Source: an uncultured Bacillota bacterium (lineage in GTDB: Bacteria; Bacillota; Clostridia; Lachnospirales; Lachnospiraceae). Taken from it: a stretch of 28,147 bases of DNA. Below, in pieces: positions 16,249 to 24,627 of the stretch; the stretch's first letter is position 1, and every line of letters starts with the position of its first letter. The notes under the pieces were generated by a model. The model was not told the origin of the DNA, searched no databases, and saw nothing but the letters and a program-made list of their open reading frames with translations. Both the position numbers and the translations under genes were made by a program. The stretch lies in assembly GCA_905200905.1 (NCBI GenBank), contig CAJKMA010000032.1, forward strand, positions 1-28,147, read 5' to 3'.

Positions 16249-17583
16249 TTAGCAAACACCCTGTGCCAGCATAGCTTCTGCTACTTTTTCAAATCCTGCT
16301 GCATTCGCTCCTACTACATAGTTGCCTTCAAAGCCGTATTTCTTAGCAGCATCTACCATGTTATGGCAAATATTTACCATGATGCCCTGAAGTTTTGTAT
16401 CTACTTCTTCAAAGCTCCAGCTTAAACGCTCGCTATTCTGGGACATTTCCAGAGCAGAAGTAGCTACACCACCTGCATTAGCAGCTTTACCTGGCGCAAA
16501 GATAATGCCATTATCCTGTAAATATTTGGTCGCTTCCAGAGTGGTAGGCATGTTCGCTCCTTCACATACTGCAAAGCATCCGTTCTGCACTAACAGTTTT
16601 GCATCATCAAGAGTCAACTCATTCTGTGTAGCACATGGCAGAGCAACATCGCATTTTGTGCTCCATACGCCTTTTCCTTCATGATACTGTGCATTTGGTC
16701 TGTATTTGGTATACTCAGACAGACGGGCACGTTTCACCTCTTTGATTTCTTTCAGTGCTGCCAAATCAATGCCTTCCGGATCATATACCCAGCCTGTGGA
16801 ATCTGTACAGGTCACTGGTTTTGCTCCTAACTGGTATGCTTTTTCAATGGCATAAATTGCCACATTTCCAGCTCCGGACACTGCAACCGTCTTATCTGCT
16901 AAGTCTTTTCCATTGAGTTTTAACAATTCTTCTGTTAAATATAAAAGTCCATATCCTGTAGCCTGTGTTCTTACCAGGGAACCACCGTAAGTCAGGCCTT
17001 TTCCTGTGAGCACGCCTTCGTAAACGTCACGAATTCTCTTATACTGTCCGAACAGGTATCCGATTTCTCTTGCACCAACGCCAATATCACCGGCAGGTAC
17101 ATCGGTATTTGCACCGATATGGCGGTACAATTCTGTCATAAAACTCTGGCAGAATGCCATTACTTCACGGTCTGATTTTCCTTTTGGATCAAAATCAGAA
17201 CCACCCTTGCCGCCGCCGATTGGAAGTCCAGTCAGTGAGTTCTTGAAAATCTGTTCAAATCCCAAGAATTTAATAATACCCAAATTTACAGATGGATGGA
17301 GTCTTAAACCACCTTTGTAAGGTCCAATGGCGCTGTTAAACTGCACTCTATATCCTTTATTTACCTGTACTTTTCCCTGGTCGTCTACCCATGGAACACG
17401 GAACATAATCACTCTTTCCGGCTCAACCAAACGCTCCAGAAGGGCTTCTTTACGATATTTCTCTTCGTTTGCTTCAACAACTGGTCTCAAGGAATCCAGA
17501 ACTTCTTTTACTGCCTGATGGAATTCAGGTTCTCCTGGATTTTTTTTCACTACTGCTTCAATAACCTCATCTACATATGACAT
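16249..17583 (-). CDS. gdhA: NADP-type glutamate dehydrogenase
   Basis: Reductive amination of 2-oxoglutarate with ammonia, the main route of nitrogen assimilation or glutamate turnover in many anaerobes. 444 aa, the hexameric family length. Recognisable are YKGGLRLHPSVNLGIIKFLG, the glutamate-binding and catalytic stretch LPIGGGKGGSDFDPKG with its lysines, the NTDVPAGDIGVG segment, and the nucleotide fold VAVSGAGNVAIYAIEKA. The coenzyme (NADP) is inferred from overall resemblance to GdhA of E. coli and clostridia. AGGAGG lies 8 nt before the ATG. It is a single-gene unit with its own strong promoter upstream and a terminator after it. Confidence 0.96.
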   Translation of the reverse strand: MSYVDEVIEAVVKKNPGEPEFHQAVKEVLDSLRPVVEANEEKYRKEALLERLVEPERVIMFRVPWVDDQGKVQVNKGYRVQFNSAIGPYKGGLRLHPSVNLGIIKFLGFEQIFKNSLTGLPIGGGKGGSDFDPKGKSDREVMAFCQSFMTELYRHIGANTDVPAGDIGVGAREIGYLFGQYKRIRDVYEGVLTGKGLTYGGSLVRTQATGYGLLYLTEELLKLNGKDLADKTVAVSGAGNVAIYAIEKAYQLGAKPVTCTDSTGWVYDPEGIDLAALKEIKEVKRARLSEYTKYRPNAQYHEGKGVWSTKCDVALPCATQNELTLDDAKLLVQNGCFAVCEGANMPTTLEATKYLQDNGIIFAPGKAANAGGVATSALEMSQNSERLSWSFEEVDTKLQGIMVNICHNMVDAAKKYGFEGNYVVGANAAGFEKVAEAMLAQGVC

Positions 17584-17636
17584 GACCGTTCCTCCTGTTG
17601 AAAGATATTTTACATGTTTTATTTTTTATGTTTTGT

Positions 17637-17665
17637 ATTATAAAACCATCTTTTCTATTTTGCAA
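17637..17665 (-). promoter_or_regulatory. Promoter of gdhA
   Basis: On the minus strand TTGCAA (17660-17665), 17 bp, TATAAT (17637-17642), about 45 bp before the ribosome site. The region between this and the ABC-F stop (17666-17786) is AT-rich, with nothing else recognised. Confidence 0.75.
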
Positions 17666-17786
17666 GTTTATTTTTTAATTCCTGCATATTTTTTGATTAT
17701 ATCTCCTATTACTCATTTTTATATAAGAGTTTTTGAAGTTTTGATTTTCAACTATTTCATTTACTATTCCGCTCTAAAGCGCTTCC

Positions 17787-19340
17787 TCAAATTTTAGTAC
17801 TCCATGTAGAACAATCCCATACCTGGGTTGCCAGCCCCTCATAAAATTCTGGCTCATGGCATACCATAAGAATGGTTCCTTTATATTCCTGCAAAGCTCG
17901 TTTCAATTCTTCCTTGGCTTCTACATCCAGATGATTCGTAGGCTCATCCAGAATCAAGACGTTCGTTTCCGTATTCAGAATCTTGCACAGACGAACCTTT
18001 GCCTGCTCCCCACCGCTTAATACTCTTACCAGACTTTCAATGTGCTTCGTAGTCAGTCCACATTTTGCCAAGGATGCCCGCACCTCATACTGCGTATAAG
18101 AAGGAAATACATCCCAAATTTCCTGAATGCAGGTATTCTTATTTCCAGGAGCCATTTCCTGCTCAAAATATCCGATTTCCAGATAATCTCCTAAATGCAC
18201 CTTGCCAGAAATTGGCTGAATCAATCCTAAGATACTTTTCAAAAGAGTTGTTTTTCCAATTCCATTGGCGCCAGTAAGAACAATCTTATCTCCTCGCTCC
18301 ACCCGAAAAGCCAAAGGTTTTGATAAGGGTTCTTCATATCCAATCACCAAATCTTCTGTCTCCACCACAAAACGGCTAGGGGGTCTAGCTGTCTTAAAAT
18401 GAAACTCTGGTTTTGGTTTCTCTTTTGCCAGCTCAATTACATCCATTTTGTCCAGTTTTTTCTGTCTGGACATAGCCATATTTCTGGTAGCAACTCTGGC
18501 CTTATTTCTGGCTACAAAGTCTTTCAATTCACTGATTTCCTGCTGCTGTCTATTATAAGCTGCCTCAAGCTGGGCTTTTTTCACTGCATAGACTTCTTGG
18601 AAATGGTCATAATCTCCCACATACCGGTTTAATTCCTGGTTGTCCATATGATAAATCAGATTCACCACACTATTTAAAAATGGGATATCATGGGAAATAA
18701 GAATAAAAGCATTCTCATATTCCTGAAGGTATCTCTTCAACCATTCAATATGCTCCACATCCAGATAGTTGGTCGGCTCATCTAAAAGCAGAATATCCGG
18801 TTTTTCCAACAGCAGCTTGCCAAGAAGAATTTTCGTCCTCTGGCCACCACTTAAATCTGTCACGTCCTTATCCAAACCAATGGCAGTAAGCCCCAGAGCT
18901 CTGGCGACTTCTTCCACCTTAGAATCAATAATATAAAAATCATGCATGGTGAGCATGTCCTGAATGGTTCCCAGCTCCTCCATCATACGCTCTAATTCTT
19001 CCGGTGAAGCCTCCCCCATTTTATCACAGATGCCGTTCATCTGCTCCTCCATCTCAAAAAGCCAGGCAAAAGCTGATTTCAATACATCACGGATAGTCAT
19101 GCCCTTTTCCAGAACCGTATGCTGGTCCAGGTATCCCACACGGACATTTTTCGCCCACTCAATCTTTCCTTCATCTGGCATCAGTTTTCCGGTAATAATA
19201 TTCATAAACGTGGATTTTCCTTCACCATTAGCGCCTACCAGACCAATATGTTCTCCTTTTAGCAGACGGAAAGACACATCCTGGAAAATTGCCCGATCTC
19301 CAAAACCATGGGAAAGGTTCTGCACATTTAATATACTCAT
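17787..19340 (-). CDS. ABC-F family ATPase (YfmM-like)
   Basis: 517-aa soluble protein with two fused ABC ATPase domains and no membrane segment. Walker A motifs are GANGEGKST (near 35) and GANGIGKTT (near 350). The signatures are LSGGQRTKIL and LSGGEQAKVR, each followed by a LDEPTN Walker B. A charged helical linker (about 240-320) with KKAQLEAAYNRQQQEISEL fits the P-site tRNA-interaction motif. ABC-F proteins act on stalled or starting ribosomes. The start MSILNVQNLSHGFGDRAIF closely resembles B. subtilis YfmM as I remember it. A drug-resistance ABC-F is possible but there is no sign of one, such as an attenuator leader. It has its own promoter and a GGAGAAGAG ribosome site. Confidence 0.92.
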   Translation of the reverse strand: MSILNVQNLSHGFGDRAIFQDVSFRLLKGEHIGLVGANGEGKSTFMNIITGKLMPDEGKIEWAKNVRVGYLDQHTVLEKGMTIRDVLKSAFAWLFEMEEQMNGICDKMGEASPEELERMMEELGTIQDMLTMHDFYIIDSKVEEVARALGLTAIGLDKDVTDLSGGQRTKILLGKLLLEKPDILLLDEPTNYLDVEHIEWLKRYLQEYENAFILISHDIPFLNSVVNLIYHMDNQELNRYVGDYDHFQEVYAVKKAQLEAAYNRQQQEISELKDFVARNKARVATRNMAMSRQKKLDKMDVIELAKEKPKPEFHFKTARPPSRFVVETEDLVIGYEEPLSKPLAFRVERGDKIVLTGANGIGKTTLLKSILGLIQPISGKVHLGDYLEIGYFEQEMAPGNKNTCIQEIWDVFPSYTQYEVRASLAKCGLTTKHIESLVRVLSGGEQAKVRLCKILNTETNVLILDEPTNHLDVEAKEELKRALQEYKGTILMVCHEPEFYEGLATQVWDCSTWSTKI

Positions 19341-19377
19341 ATTCTCTTCTCCTTATTCTCTTATGTGAACAGTAACT

Positions 19378-19406
19378 ATTATATCCTTGCCAGGAAAGAA
19401 AAGCAA
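19378..19406 (-). promoter_or_regulatory. Promoter of the ABC-F gene
   Basis: On the minus strand TTGCTT (19401-19406), 17 bp, TATAAT (19378-19383), about 35 bp before the start codon. The leader is short, leaving no room for a regulatory upstream peptide. Confidence 0.75.
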
Positions 19407-19442
19407 GATTTCATCTTGTCTCTTTGCAAAACAGGCATTAGA

Positions 19443-19475
19443 AAAACCGGTTTTCCGCCTGGAAGAACCGGTTTT
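19443..19475 (-). terminator. Terminator of ispF (csoR-copA-ispF unit)
   Basis: Hairpin with arms AAAACCGGTTTT (19443-19454) and a right arm ending AACCGGTTTT (19466-19475), about 12 bp with one G-U pair. Read leftward it is followed by T and TTCTAAT. Each arm contains the palindrome AACCGGTT, so the element is also a pair of direct repeats. Confidence 0.7.
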
Positions 19476-19544
19476 CAATCACATGAAGCAATATTTATTT
19501 CTGGGCAATATACCAAGAGCTTGATTGATTGGAATAATCAATTT

Positions 19545-20081
19545 CTACTGCTGCCCACAGCAGCCAGGGCAGGCTCTCTCGCCTCTGTCATCCCCTACAA
19601 AATCCTGCACATGAGTCAGAGCACAAATAGCCTGAGCGGAAATTCCCTCCATGCTTCCGGTAAAGCCCAGACCTTCCTCTGTCGTTGCTTTGATATTCAC
19701 CTGACTGTTTTCCAGATGAAGGGCCTTTGCCACATTTTCAATCATGGTGTCAATATAGGGAAGCAGTTTTGGTTTCTGAGCAATAATTGTTGCATCAATA
19801 TTATTAACCACATACATGTGTTCCTCTAAAAGTTTTCCTACATGCTGAAGCAGTTTGATGCTGGAAATACCTTTGTACTGTGGGTCTGTATCAGGAAAAT
19901 GCCTTCCAATATCCCGAAGCGCTGCGGCTCCCAAAAGAGCGTCCATAATCGCATGTACCACCACATCTGCATCGGAATGTCCCAAAAGTCCTTTTTCCCA
20001 AGGAATTTTCACACCGCCTAAAATCAAGTCTCTATCTTCTGTTAATTTGTGTACATCATATCCCATTCCTACCCGAATCAT
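19545..20081 (-). CDS. ispF: 2-C-methyl-D-erythritol 2,4-cyclodiphosphate synthase
   Basis: Forms MEcPP in the MEP isoprenoid pathway. Metal ligands Asp9, His11 (GYDVHKL) and His43 (GHSDADVVVHAIMDALLGA) are present, as are the DIGRHFPDTDP and FTGSMEGISAQA motifs. The core ends near residue 155, where most IspF proteins stop. Here a tail of about 20 residues continues, VQDFVGDDRGERACPGCC and then GQQ, with cysteines 171, 174 and 175. It begins 18 bp after copA with no promoter or terminator seen between, so it is probably co-transcribed with the copper genes. The tail could be a metal-binding addition or a neutral extension; no frameshift is needed to explain it. Confidence 0.96.
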   Translation of the reverse strand: MIRVGMGYDVHKLTEDRDLILGGVKIPWEKGLLGHSDADVVVHAIMDALLGAAALRDIGRHFPDTDPQYKGISSIKLLQHVGKLLEEHMYVVNNIDATIIAQKPKLLPYIDTMIENVAKALHLENSQVNIKATTEEGLGFTGSMEGISAQAICALTHVQDFVGDDRGERACPGCCGQQ

Positions 20082-20099
20082 CTGCTTTTCTCCTTTTCC

Positions 20100-20303
20100 T
20101 TATTCCACAGAAAGAACTTCATATCCTGCTTCTGTCACTGCTTTGGTTAAATCTTCTTTTGAAATATTAGCCCCTGCTTCCACATAGGCTTCCTTCTTTT
20201 CCAGATTTACCTCTGCTTTTACACCTTCTAAAGCATTGAGTGCTTTTGTCACTGCTGCCTGGCAATGTGGACACATCATTCCTTCAATTTTCATGGTAAA
20301 CAT
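20100..20303 (-). CDS. copZ: Possible stand-alone copper chaperone CopZ from an internal start in copA
   Basis: An in-frame ATG at 20303 has a 7-base AAGGAGG (20312-20318) exactly 8 nt upstream, as good as the starts of full genes in this window. It would give a 67-aa protein beginning MFTMKIEGMMCPHC, a complete HMA fold with Cys11 and Cys14, the normal CopZ length. The chaperone hands Cu(I) to CopA and CsoR. No other copZ lies in the window. In E. coli a chaperone-like product is made from copA by programmed frameshifting; here internal initiation is proposed instead. What is seen is the site; that it is used is inference. The purine run also encodes Lys-Glu-Glu, so chance cannot be excluded. 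Confidence 0.5.
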   Translation of the reverse strand: MFTMKIEGMMCPHCQAAVTKALNALEGVKAEVNLEKKEAYVEAGANISKEDLTKAVTEAGYEVLSVE

Positions 20304-22700
20304 AATTTTTTCCTCCTTATCTTCTTTTACTTCTATATCTGAAACAGTCTCTTTTATCTGCATCAGCGTTTCCTCCCTTTCTGCTTCCGGCTTTTTCAAA
20401 ACATGGAAAAAGCGAAGACGAAGGGCATTAGACACCACAAAAAGACTGCTGAGACTCATGGCTGCAGCACCAAACATGGGACTTAATTTTAATCCAAACA
20501 TGGGGTACAGAAGTCCTGCTGCCAAAGGAATTCCACAAGCATTATAAAAAAATGCCCAGAACAGATTTTCCTTAATATTGCGAATCACAGCCTTGCTTAA
20601 TCCTACGGCTGTCACCACATCCAACAAATCGTTTTTCATTAACACAATGTCTGCGCTTTCAATAGCAACATCCGTTCCTGCTCCAATGGCGATTCCAACA
20701 TCTGCCCGTGCCAGAGCTGGTGCATCATTGATTCCATCTCCAACCATGGCAACGGTTTTTCCCTCTTCCTGAAGTTTGGCTACTTCTCTCTCCTTATCCT
20801 GGGGAAGCACCTCTGCAATTACGGTATCAAGATCAAGCTGTTTCTGAATGGCTTTTGCTGTTCTTTCATTATCACCTGTAAGCATAATAACCTGAATTCC
20901 CAGTTTTTTCAACTCTCGGATTGCCTGGGCGCTGGTGGGCTTTACTAAATCTGCTGCTGCCAGAATTCCAAGAATCTGCTGTTCTTTTGCAAAAATTAAA
21001 GGTGTTTTTCCCTCTTCGGCCAACCTCTCAACTTGAGTCTGCACCTTGCTGATATCCATCTTCTGCTCTTCCATAAATTTCAGGTTCCCTGCATAATACT
21101 GGATACCCTGAATTTTTCCCTGAATTCCTTTTCCTGGCACTGCTTGAAATTCCTGCACCTCTGGCAAGGTAAGCTTTTCCTCTTTTACCTGTTCCAGTAC
21201 TGCTTCTGCCAATGGATGTTCACTTTTTTTCTCCAAAGCACCTGCTATTTTTAAAAGCTCCTGTTTGTCTACTCCAAAAGTCTGAATATCTGTCACTTTC
21301 GGCGTTCCCTGGGTAATGGTTCCTGTCTTATCCAGTACCACACTCTGGATACTATGGGTCACTTCCAATGCCTCTCCCGATTTAATGAGAATTCCATTCT
21401 CCGCTCCTTTTCCTGTTCCCACCATAATGGCAACTGGAGTAGCTAGCCCAAGAGCACATGGACAGGAAATCACCAACACAGAAATGGCACCGGATAAGGC
21501 AAATTCAAAATCAGCTCCAGCTATCACCCATGCAATTCCAGTTATCAAGGCAATAGCCATAACCACCGGCACAAACACTCCTGCAATTTTATCTGCCATC
21601 TTGGCAATGGGCGCCTTACTGGCGCTGGCATCCTCCACCAAACGGATAATCTGAGCAAAGGTAGTATCTTTTCCCACCTTGGTTGCTTTCATGCGGAAAA
21701 ATCCCGCCTTATTCATGGTAGCTGCTATTACTGCATCTCCCGTATTTTTCTGAACTGGAATACTCTCCCCAGTAATGGCCGCCTGGTCAATACTGGTACT
21801 TCCTTCCAGAATCACACCATCTGCCGGAACACTGCTGCCTGGCTTTACTTGAAGTACATCTCCTGGCAAAATCTCTTCTGCCGGAATCTCCACTACCATG
21901 CCGTCTCGTTCCACAAAAGCTGTTTTCGGAGCCATATCCATAAGCTTCTCAATGGCTTGGCTGGTTTTTCCCTTAGATCGAGCCTCCAGATATTTTCCAA
22001 TATTAATCAACGCCAAAATCATCACAGCGGATTCAAAATACAAATCATGAAGATACCGTTCTACTAGCTCCATATCCTGAACTCCCAGTCCATACCCCAT
22101 GCGATAGATAGCAAATACGCCATAAACCAAAGAGGCTGCAGACCCTACTGCAATCAGAGTATCCATATTGGGTGCCCCATGAAACAACGTGCTGAATCCT
22201 TTTGTAAAATATTTTCGATTAATATACAACACTGGCAAACACAGCAAAAACTGAGTCATTGCAAAAGCCACTGCATTCACTGTTCCATGTAAAAATCCAG
22301 GAAGAGGCACCCCAATCATATGTCCCATGGACACATACATAAGAGGAATCAGAAAAACAAAAGACCAAAAGGTACGTTTTTTCATATATTCCAAATGCTC
22401 CTGTACTGGATTTTTCCGGTTTTCTCCTGGGCTTCCTGTGTTTCCTTCTGAGTGTTCTGCCAATACAGAGCTACCAAATCCATTGTCATTTTCTGCCGGA
22501 CTGGCTCCATAGCCAGCATGTACCACAGCATCTATAATTCCCTGTTCTTTGATTATCTTTTCATCATATTTCACCTGCATACTATTAGTAAGCAAATTTA
22601 CACTAACCTCATCTACCCCTTCTAATTTGCTTACACATTTCTCCACCCTGGAAGAACAGGCAGAACAGGTCATTCCTGTTACATCAAATTTTCCCTTCAT
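20100..22700 (-). CDS. copA: Copper-exporting P1B-type ATPase with a C-terminal CopZ-like domain
   Basis: Pumps Cu(I) out of the cytoplasm. 866 aa. The N-terminal HMA domain has GMTCSAC (Cys12, Cys15). There are eight membrane helices, the ion-site motif SCPCALG, TGES actuator loop, DKTGTITQGTP phosphorylation site, SEHPLAEA (HP motif) and GDGINDAPAL. After the last helix and a charged linker, a second HMA domain (GMMCPHC) occupies the last 67 residues, an unusual place for one. The ATG at 22700 has GGAGG 7 nt upstream; a GTG one codon earlier is too close. It lies 18 bp after csoR and is under its operator. Two internal ATGs near the C-terminal domain carry their own ribosome sites (see next entries). 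Confidence 0.95.
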   Translation of the reverse strand: MKGKFDVTGMTCSACSSRVEKCVSKLEGVDEVSVNLLTNSMQVKYDEKIIKEQGIIDAVVHAGYGASPAENDNGFGSSVLAEHSEGNTGSPGENRKNPVQEHLEYMKKRTFWSFVFLIPLMYVSMGHMIGVPLPGFLHGTVNAVAFAMTQFLLCLPVLYINRKYFTKGFSTLFHGAPNMDTLIAVGSAASLVYGVFAIYRMGYGLGVQDMELVERYLHDLYFESAVMILALINIGKYLEARSKGKTSQAIEKLMDMAPKTAFVERDGMVVEIPAEEILPGDVLQVKPGSSVPADGVILEGSTSIDQAAITGESIPVQKNTGDAVIAATMNKAGFFRMKATKVGKDTTFAQIIRLVEDASASKAPIAKMADKIAGVFVPVVMAIALITGIAWVIAGADFEFALSGAISVLVISCPCALGLATPVAIMVGTGKGAENGILIKSGEALEVTHSIQSVVLDKTGTITQGTPKVTDIQTFGVDKQELLKIAGALEKKSEHPLAEAVLEQVKEEKLTLPEVQEFQAVPGKGIQGKIQGIQYYAGNLKFMEEQKMDISKVQTQVERLAEEGKTPLIFAKEQQILGILAAADLVKPTSAQAIRELKKLGIQVIMLTGDNERTAKAIQKQLDLDTVIAEVLPQDKEREVAKLQEEGKTVAMVGDGINDAPALARADVGIAIGAGTDVAIESADIVLMKNDLLDVVTAVGLSKAVIRNIKENLFWAFFYNACGIPLAAGLLYPMFGLKLSPMFGAAAMSLSSLFVVSNALRLRFFHVLKKPEAEREETLMQIKETVSDIEVKEDKEEKIMFTMKIEGMMCPHCQAAVTKALNALEGVKAEVNLEKKEAYVEAGANISKEDLTKAVTEAGYEVLSVE
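20363..20377 (-). promoter_or_regulatory. Second internal Shine-Dalgarno and ATG in copA
   Basis: GGGAGG (20372-20377) lies 8 nt before an in-frame ATG at 20361-20363, 60 nt upstream of the better internal start. It would give an 87-aa HMA protein. It falls right after the last membrane helix, where an ancestral copA would have ended. Confidence 0.4.
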
Positions 22701-22718
22701 CACTTATCCTCCAGCTAT

Positions 22719-22979
22719 CTATAATATCTTTCCCAGCATTGCCACCAGTTCATCCACCTTTTCTTCCCGCTCTGAATCAGACTTGGCATTCGTCACGCAA
22801 CTTTTTAAATGTGCTGTCAAGATTTCCTTATTCGCTTTATTTAAAATAGCCTCCGTAGCCATAAGCTGTTGAGAAATATCCATACAATAACGGTCCTCTT
22901 CTACCATTCTTAAAATCCCGTCTATTTGTCCTCTGGCCGTCTTTAGCAGTCGTGTCACCTTCTGTTTATCTGCTTTCAT
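22719..22979 (-). CDS. csoR: CsoR-family copper-sensing repressor
   Basis: 86-aa all-helical DUF156 protein that leaves its operator on binding Cu(I). The copper ligands are Cys32, His57 and Cys61; the spacings of 25 and 4 are exactly those of the CsoR C-H-C site. The N-terminal QKVTRLLKTARGQIDGI is the typical DNA-binding first helix. It heads csoR-copA-ispF and a G/C-tract operator lies directly upstream. RcnR/FrmR relatives use a different ligand set, so copper is well supported. Confidence 0.94.
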   Translation of the reverse strand: MKADKQKVTRLLKTARGQIDGILRMVEEDRYCMDISQQLMATEAILNKANKEILTAHLKSCVTNAKSDSEREEKVDELVAMLGKIL

Positions 22980-22992
22980 TTTATCATCTCCC

Positions 22993-23010
22993 TACACCCC
23001 AGGGGGGTAT
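22993..23010. promoter_or_regulatory. CsoR operator
   Basis: ATACCCCCCTGGGGTGTA on the minus strand matches the known CsoR pattern TACCC-N-GGGTA (C tract facing G tract, AT ends). It lies between the csoR start point and ribosome site. Confidence 0.88.
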
Positions 23011-23025
23011 CTTCTTTATATGCTA

Positions 23026-23054
23026 ACTATAACACACAAAAAAGAGAAAAGCAA
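23026..23054 (-). promoter_or_regulatory. Promoter of csoR-copA-ispF
   Basis: On the minus strand TTGCTT (23049-23054), 17 bp, TATAGT (23026-23031). The -35 abuts the stop of the upstream ZIP gene, and the CsoR operator follows about 10-30 nt after the start point. Confidence 0.78.
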
Positions 23055-23057
23055 CTG

Positions 23058-23837
23058 CTATCCCAGAGCCACATCCAGTATCATCATTAATACAAATCCC
23101 GCTGCAAAGCCTATGGTTCCTATATTGCTATGTTCTCCCTTGCTGGCCTCTGGAATCAATTCTTCTACCACCACATAAATCATGGCTCCTGCCGCAAATG
23201 CCAGCAGATAAGGCAGCATAGGCTGAATCAAAGAAAACAGTAGAATTGTAATAAAGGCTGCCACTGGTTCCACAATTCCGGATCCAGCTCCATATAAGAA
23301 GGCTTTTCCTTTTCCCATACCTTCCTCACTTCTTAGAGGCAAGGAAATTACTGCTCCTTCTGGGAAATTCTGAATGGCAATCCCCAAGGACAGTGCCATG
23401 GCTGCTGCCAGGGTAATCTCTGTATTCTCTGCCAGCATTCCGGCAAACACCACTCCTACTGCCATGCCCTCTGGTATGTTGTGCAGGGTTACAGCCAACA
23501 CCAACATAGTAGTTTTCTTCAGACTGCTCTTTCTTCCTTCCGGTGTATCATTTCCCAAATGTAAATGAGGCACCAGACGGTCCATACCAAGCAAAAACAA
23601 AATTCCCAATAGAAACCCCACTGCTGCAGGCACAAAGGCAAATTTCCCCATGGTTTCCGACATATCCATAGCAGGTATAAGAAGGGACCACACAGAAGCA
23701 GCCACCATGACGCCAGAAGCAAATCCCAGAAGCGCTTTCTGCACCAAAGGTTTGATTTCTCCTCTTAGGAAAAACACACATCCCGCTCCAAGAGCAGTTC
23801 CCCAAAAGGGAAGCAGGATTCCAATCCATAACTCCAT
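23058..23837 (-). CDS. ZIP-family divalent metal transporter
   Basis: 259-aa membrane protein with about eight helices and its ends on the same side. The family metal-site helices IV and V are clear: LHNIPEGMAVG and IQNFPEGAVIS. A histidine-bearing loop (RLVPHLHLG) lies between helices III and IV. ZIP carriers bring zinc, iron or manganese into the cytoplasm; the length and the paired PEG motifs resemble the ZupT/GufA branch. Start ATG 23837 follows GAGAGGA. It is on the same strand as csoR, with its own promoter, and ends only about 30 bp before the csoR -10, so readthrough into the copper genes is possible. Confidence 0.92.
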   Translation of the reverse strand: MELWIGILLPFWGTALGAGCVFFLRGEIKPLVQKALLGFASGVMVAASVWSLLIPAMDMSETMGKFAFVPAAVGFLLGILFLLGMDRLVPHLHLGNDTPEGRKSSLKKTTMLVLAVTLHNIPEGMAVGVVFAGMLAENTEITLAAAMALSLGIAIQNFPEGAVISLPLRSEEGMGKGKAFLYGAGSGIVEPVAAFITILLFSLIQPMLPYLLAFAAGAMIYVVVEELIPEASKGEHSNIGTIGFAAGFVLMMILDVALG

Positions 23838-23880
23838 GTACCATTCCTCTCTTTCTTACTTGTTTTTATTTATTTTCTTC

Positions 23881-23910
23881 ATTATACACTGTTCATTCTC
23901 CTAAAAGCAA
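23881..23910 (-). promoter_or_regulatory. Promoter of the ZIP transporter gene
   Basis: On the minus strand TTGCTT (23905-23910), 18 bp, TATAAT (23881-23886). No Zur- or Fur-type palindrome was recognised nearby. Confidence 0.6.
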
Positions 23911-24048
23911 CGAATTCTTAACTTTTTTCCTCCAATTTTTCTTTTATTCTTATTTTTCCTTCTTTTATCCGTTTTTATAGAAGTATGCTCCCACCTCTGT
24001 TATACTATGCTTAAAGAAAAAAGTAATCTCAAGAAGGGAGTGACCCAT

Positions 24049-24561
24049 ATGTCACAAAAATGGAAATTACCAAATACTCGTTTCCATAACACTATGAATC
24101 TTTTCTCATTCCTTTTGCTTTTGGGCATGTTTCTCTACACTGCCTTAAAGTGGCCCTCCATACCCAAGACCATTGCCACACATTTTAATTTCATGGGCGA
24201 GGCAGACGGCTGGGGCGGCAAGGGAAATATTTGGCTTGTTCCCACCATGAGTTTTCTGCTCTATCTTCTTCTCACCGTAACAGCCCGCTTTCCAGGTATC
24301 TGGAACGTTCCAGGTCCAGTCACTGCCTATAATAAAAACTGGGTATACCGGAATGTGAAAAATCTTTTGGTATTTATGAAATTTGTGATGCTTCTGAATT
24401 TTTCCTATATTAATTACTGCACCATACAGGAAAAAAACATGGGCTGGTTATCCACCATTTCCTTCCTTGTTTTAATCTTTGGCTCCATAGCCTATTTTCT
24501 AATTCGTTGCAAACGGGTTCCACCTCTAGATGAAGAACCAGAGGAATTTGATGGATTTTAA
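24049..24561 (+). CDS. DUF1648-domain membrane protein
   Basis: 170 aa from the ATG at 24049, chosen because GGGAG lies 8 nt upstream; an ATG at 24007 would add 14 residues but falls right at a -10-like TATACT (24001-24006). Residues about 30-60 match DUF1648 (WPSIPKTIATHFNFMGEADGWGGK), the domain found in SdpI-type and related membrane proteins. Four hydrophobic segments are visible: LFSFLLLLGMFLY, WLVPTMSFLLYLLL, LLVFMKFVMLLNFSY and ISFLVLIFGSIAYFLI. The tail is acidic (EEPEEFDGF). Its function is unknown. It is a single gene ending at a terminator shared with araD. Confidence 0.82.
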   Translation: MSQKWKLPNTRFHNTMNLFSFLLLLGMFLYTALKWPSIPKTIATHFNFMGEADGWGGKGNIWLVPTMSFLLYLLLTVTARFPGIWNVPGPVTAYNKNWVYRNVKNLLVFMKFVMLLNFSYINYCTIQEKNMGWLSTISFLVLIFGSIAYFLIRCKRVPPLDEEPEEFDGF

Positions 24562-24565
24562 AAAG

Positions 24566-24612
24566 AAAAGCTTACTGTTCTCCAGTTTCTCCCTAGAAAT
24601 CAGTAAGCTTTT
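24566..24612. terminator. Bidirectional terminator between the DUF1648 gene and araD
   Basis: Perfect 12-bp stem AAAAGCTTACTG (24566-24577) / CAGTAAGCTTTT (24601-24612), 23-nt loop, with T tracts on both strands. It separates convergent genes. Confidence 0.85.
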
Positions 24613-24627
24613 TCTTAAAACATGGAT

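Noticed and set aside
17770..17782. Terminator hairpin behind the ABC-F gene
   Set aside because: Only a 4-bp stem (CGCT/AGCG) and no T run; too weak to call.
19441..19476. Mobile repeat element (paired AACCGGTT palindromes)
   Set aside because: A single copy in the window that fits a terminator for ispF; no sign of dispersal.
19545..19610. Frameshift as the cause of the long IspF C-terminus
   Set aside because: The frame is intact through the conserved end motif and no other frame restores a more usual ending.
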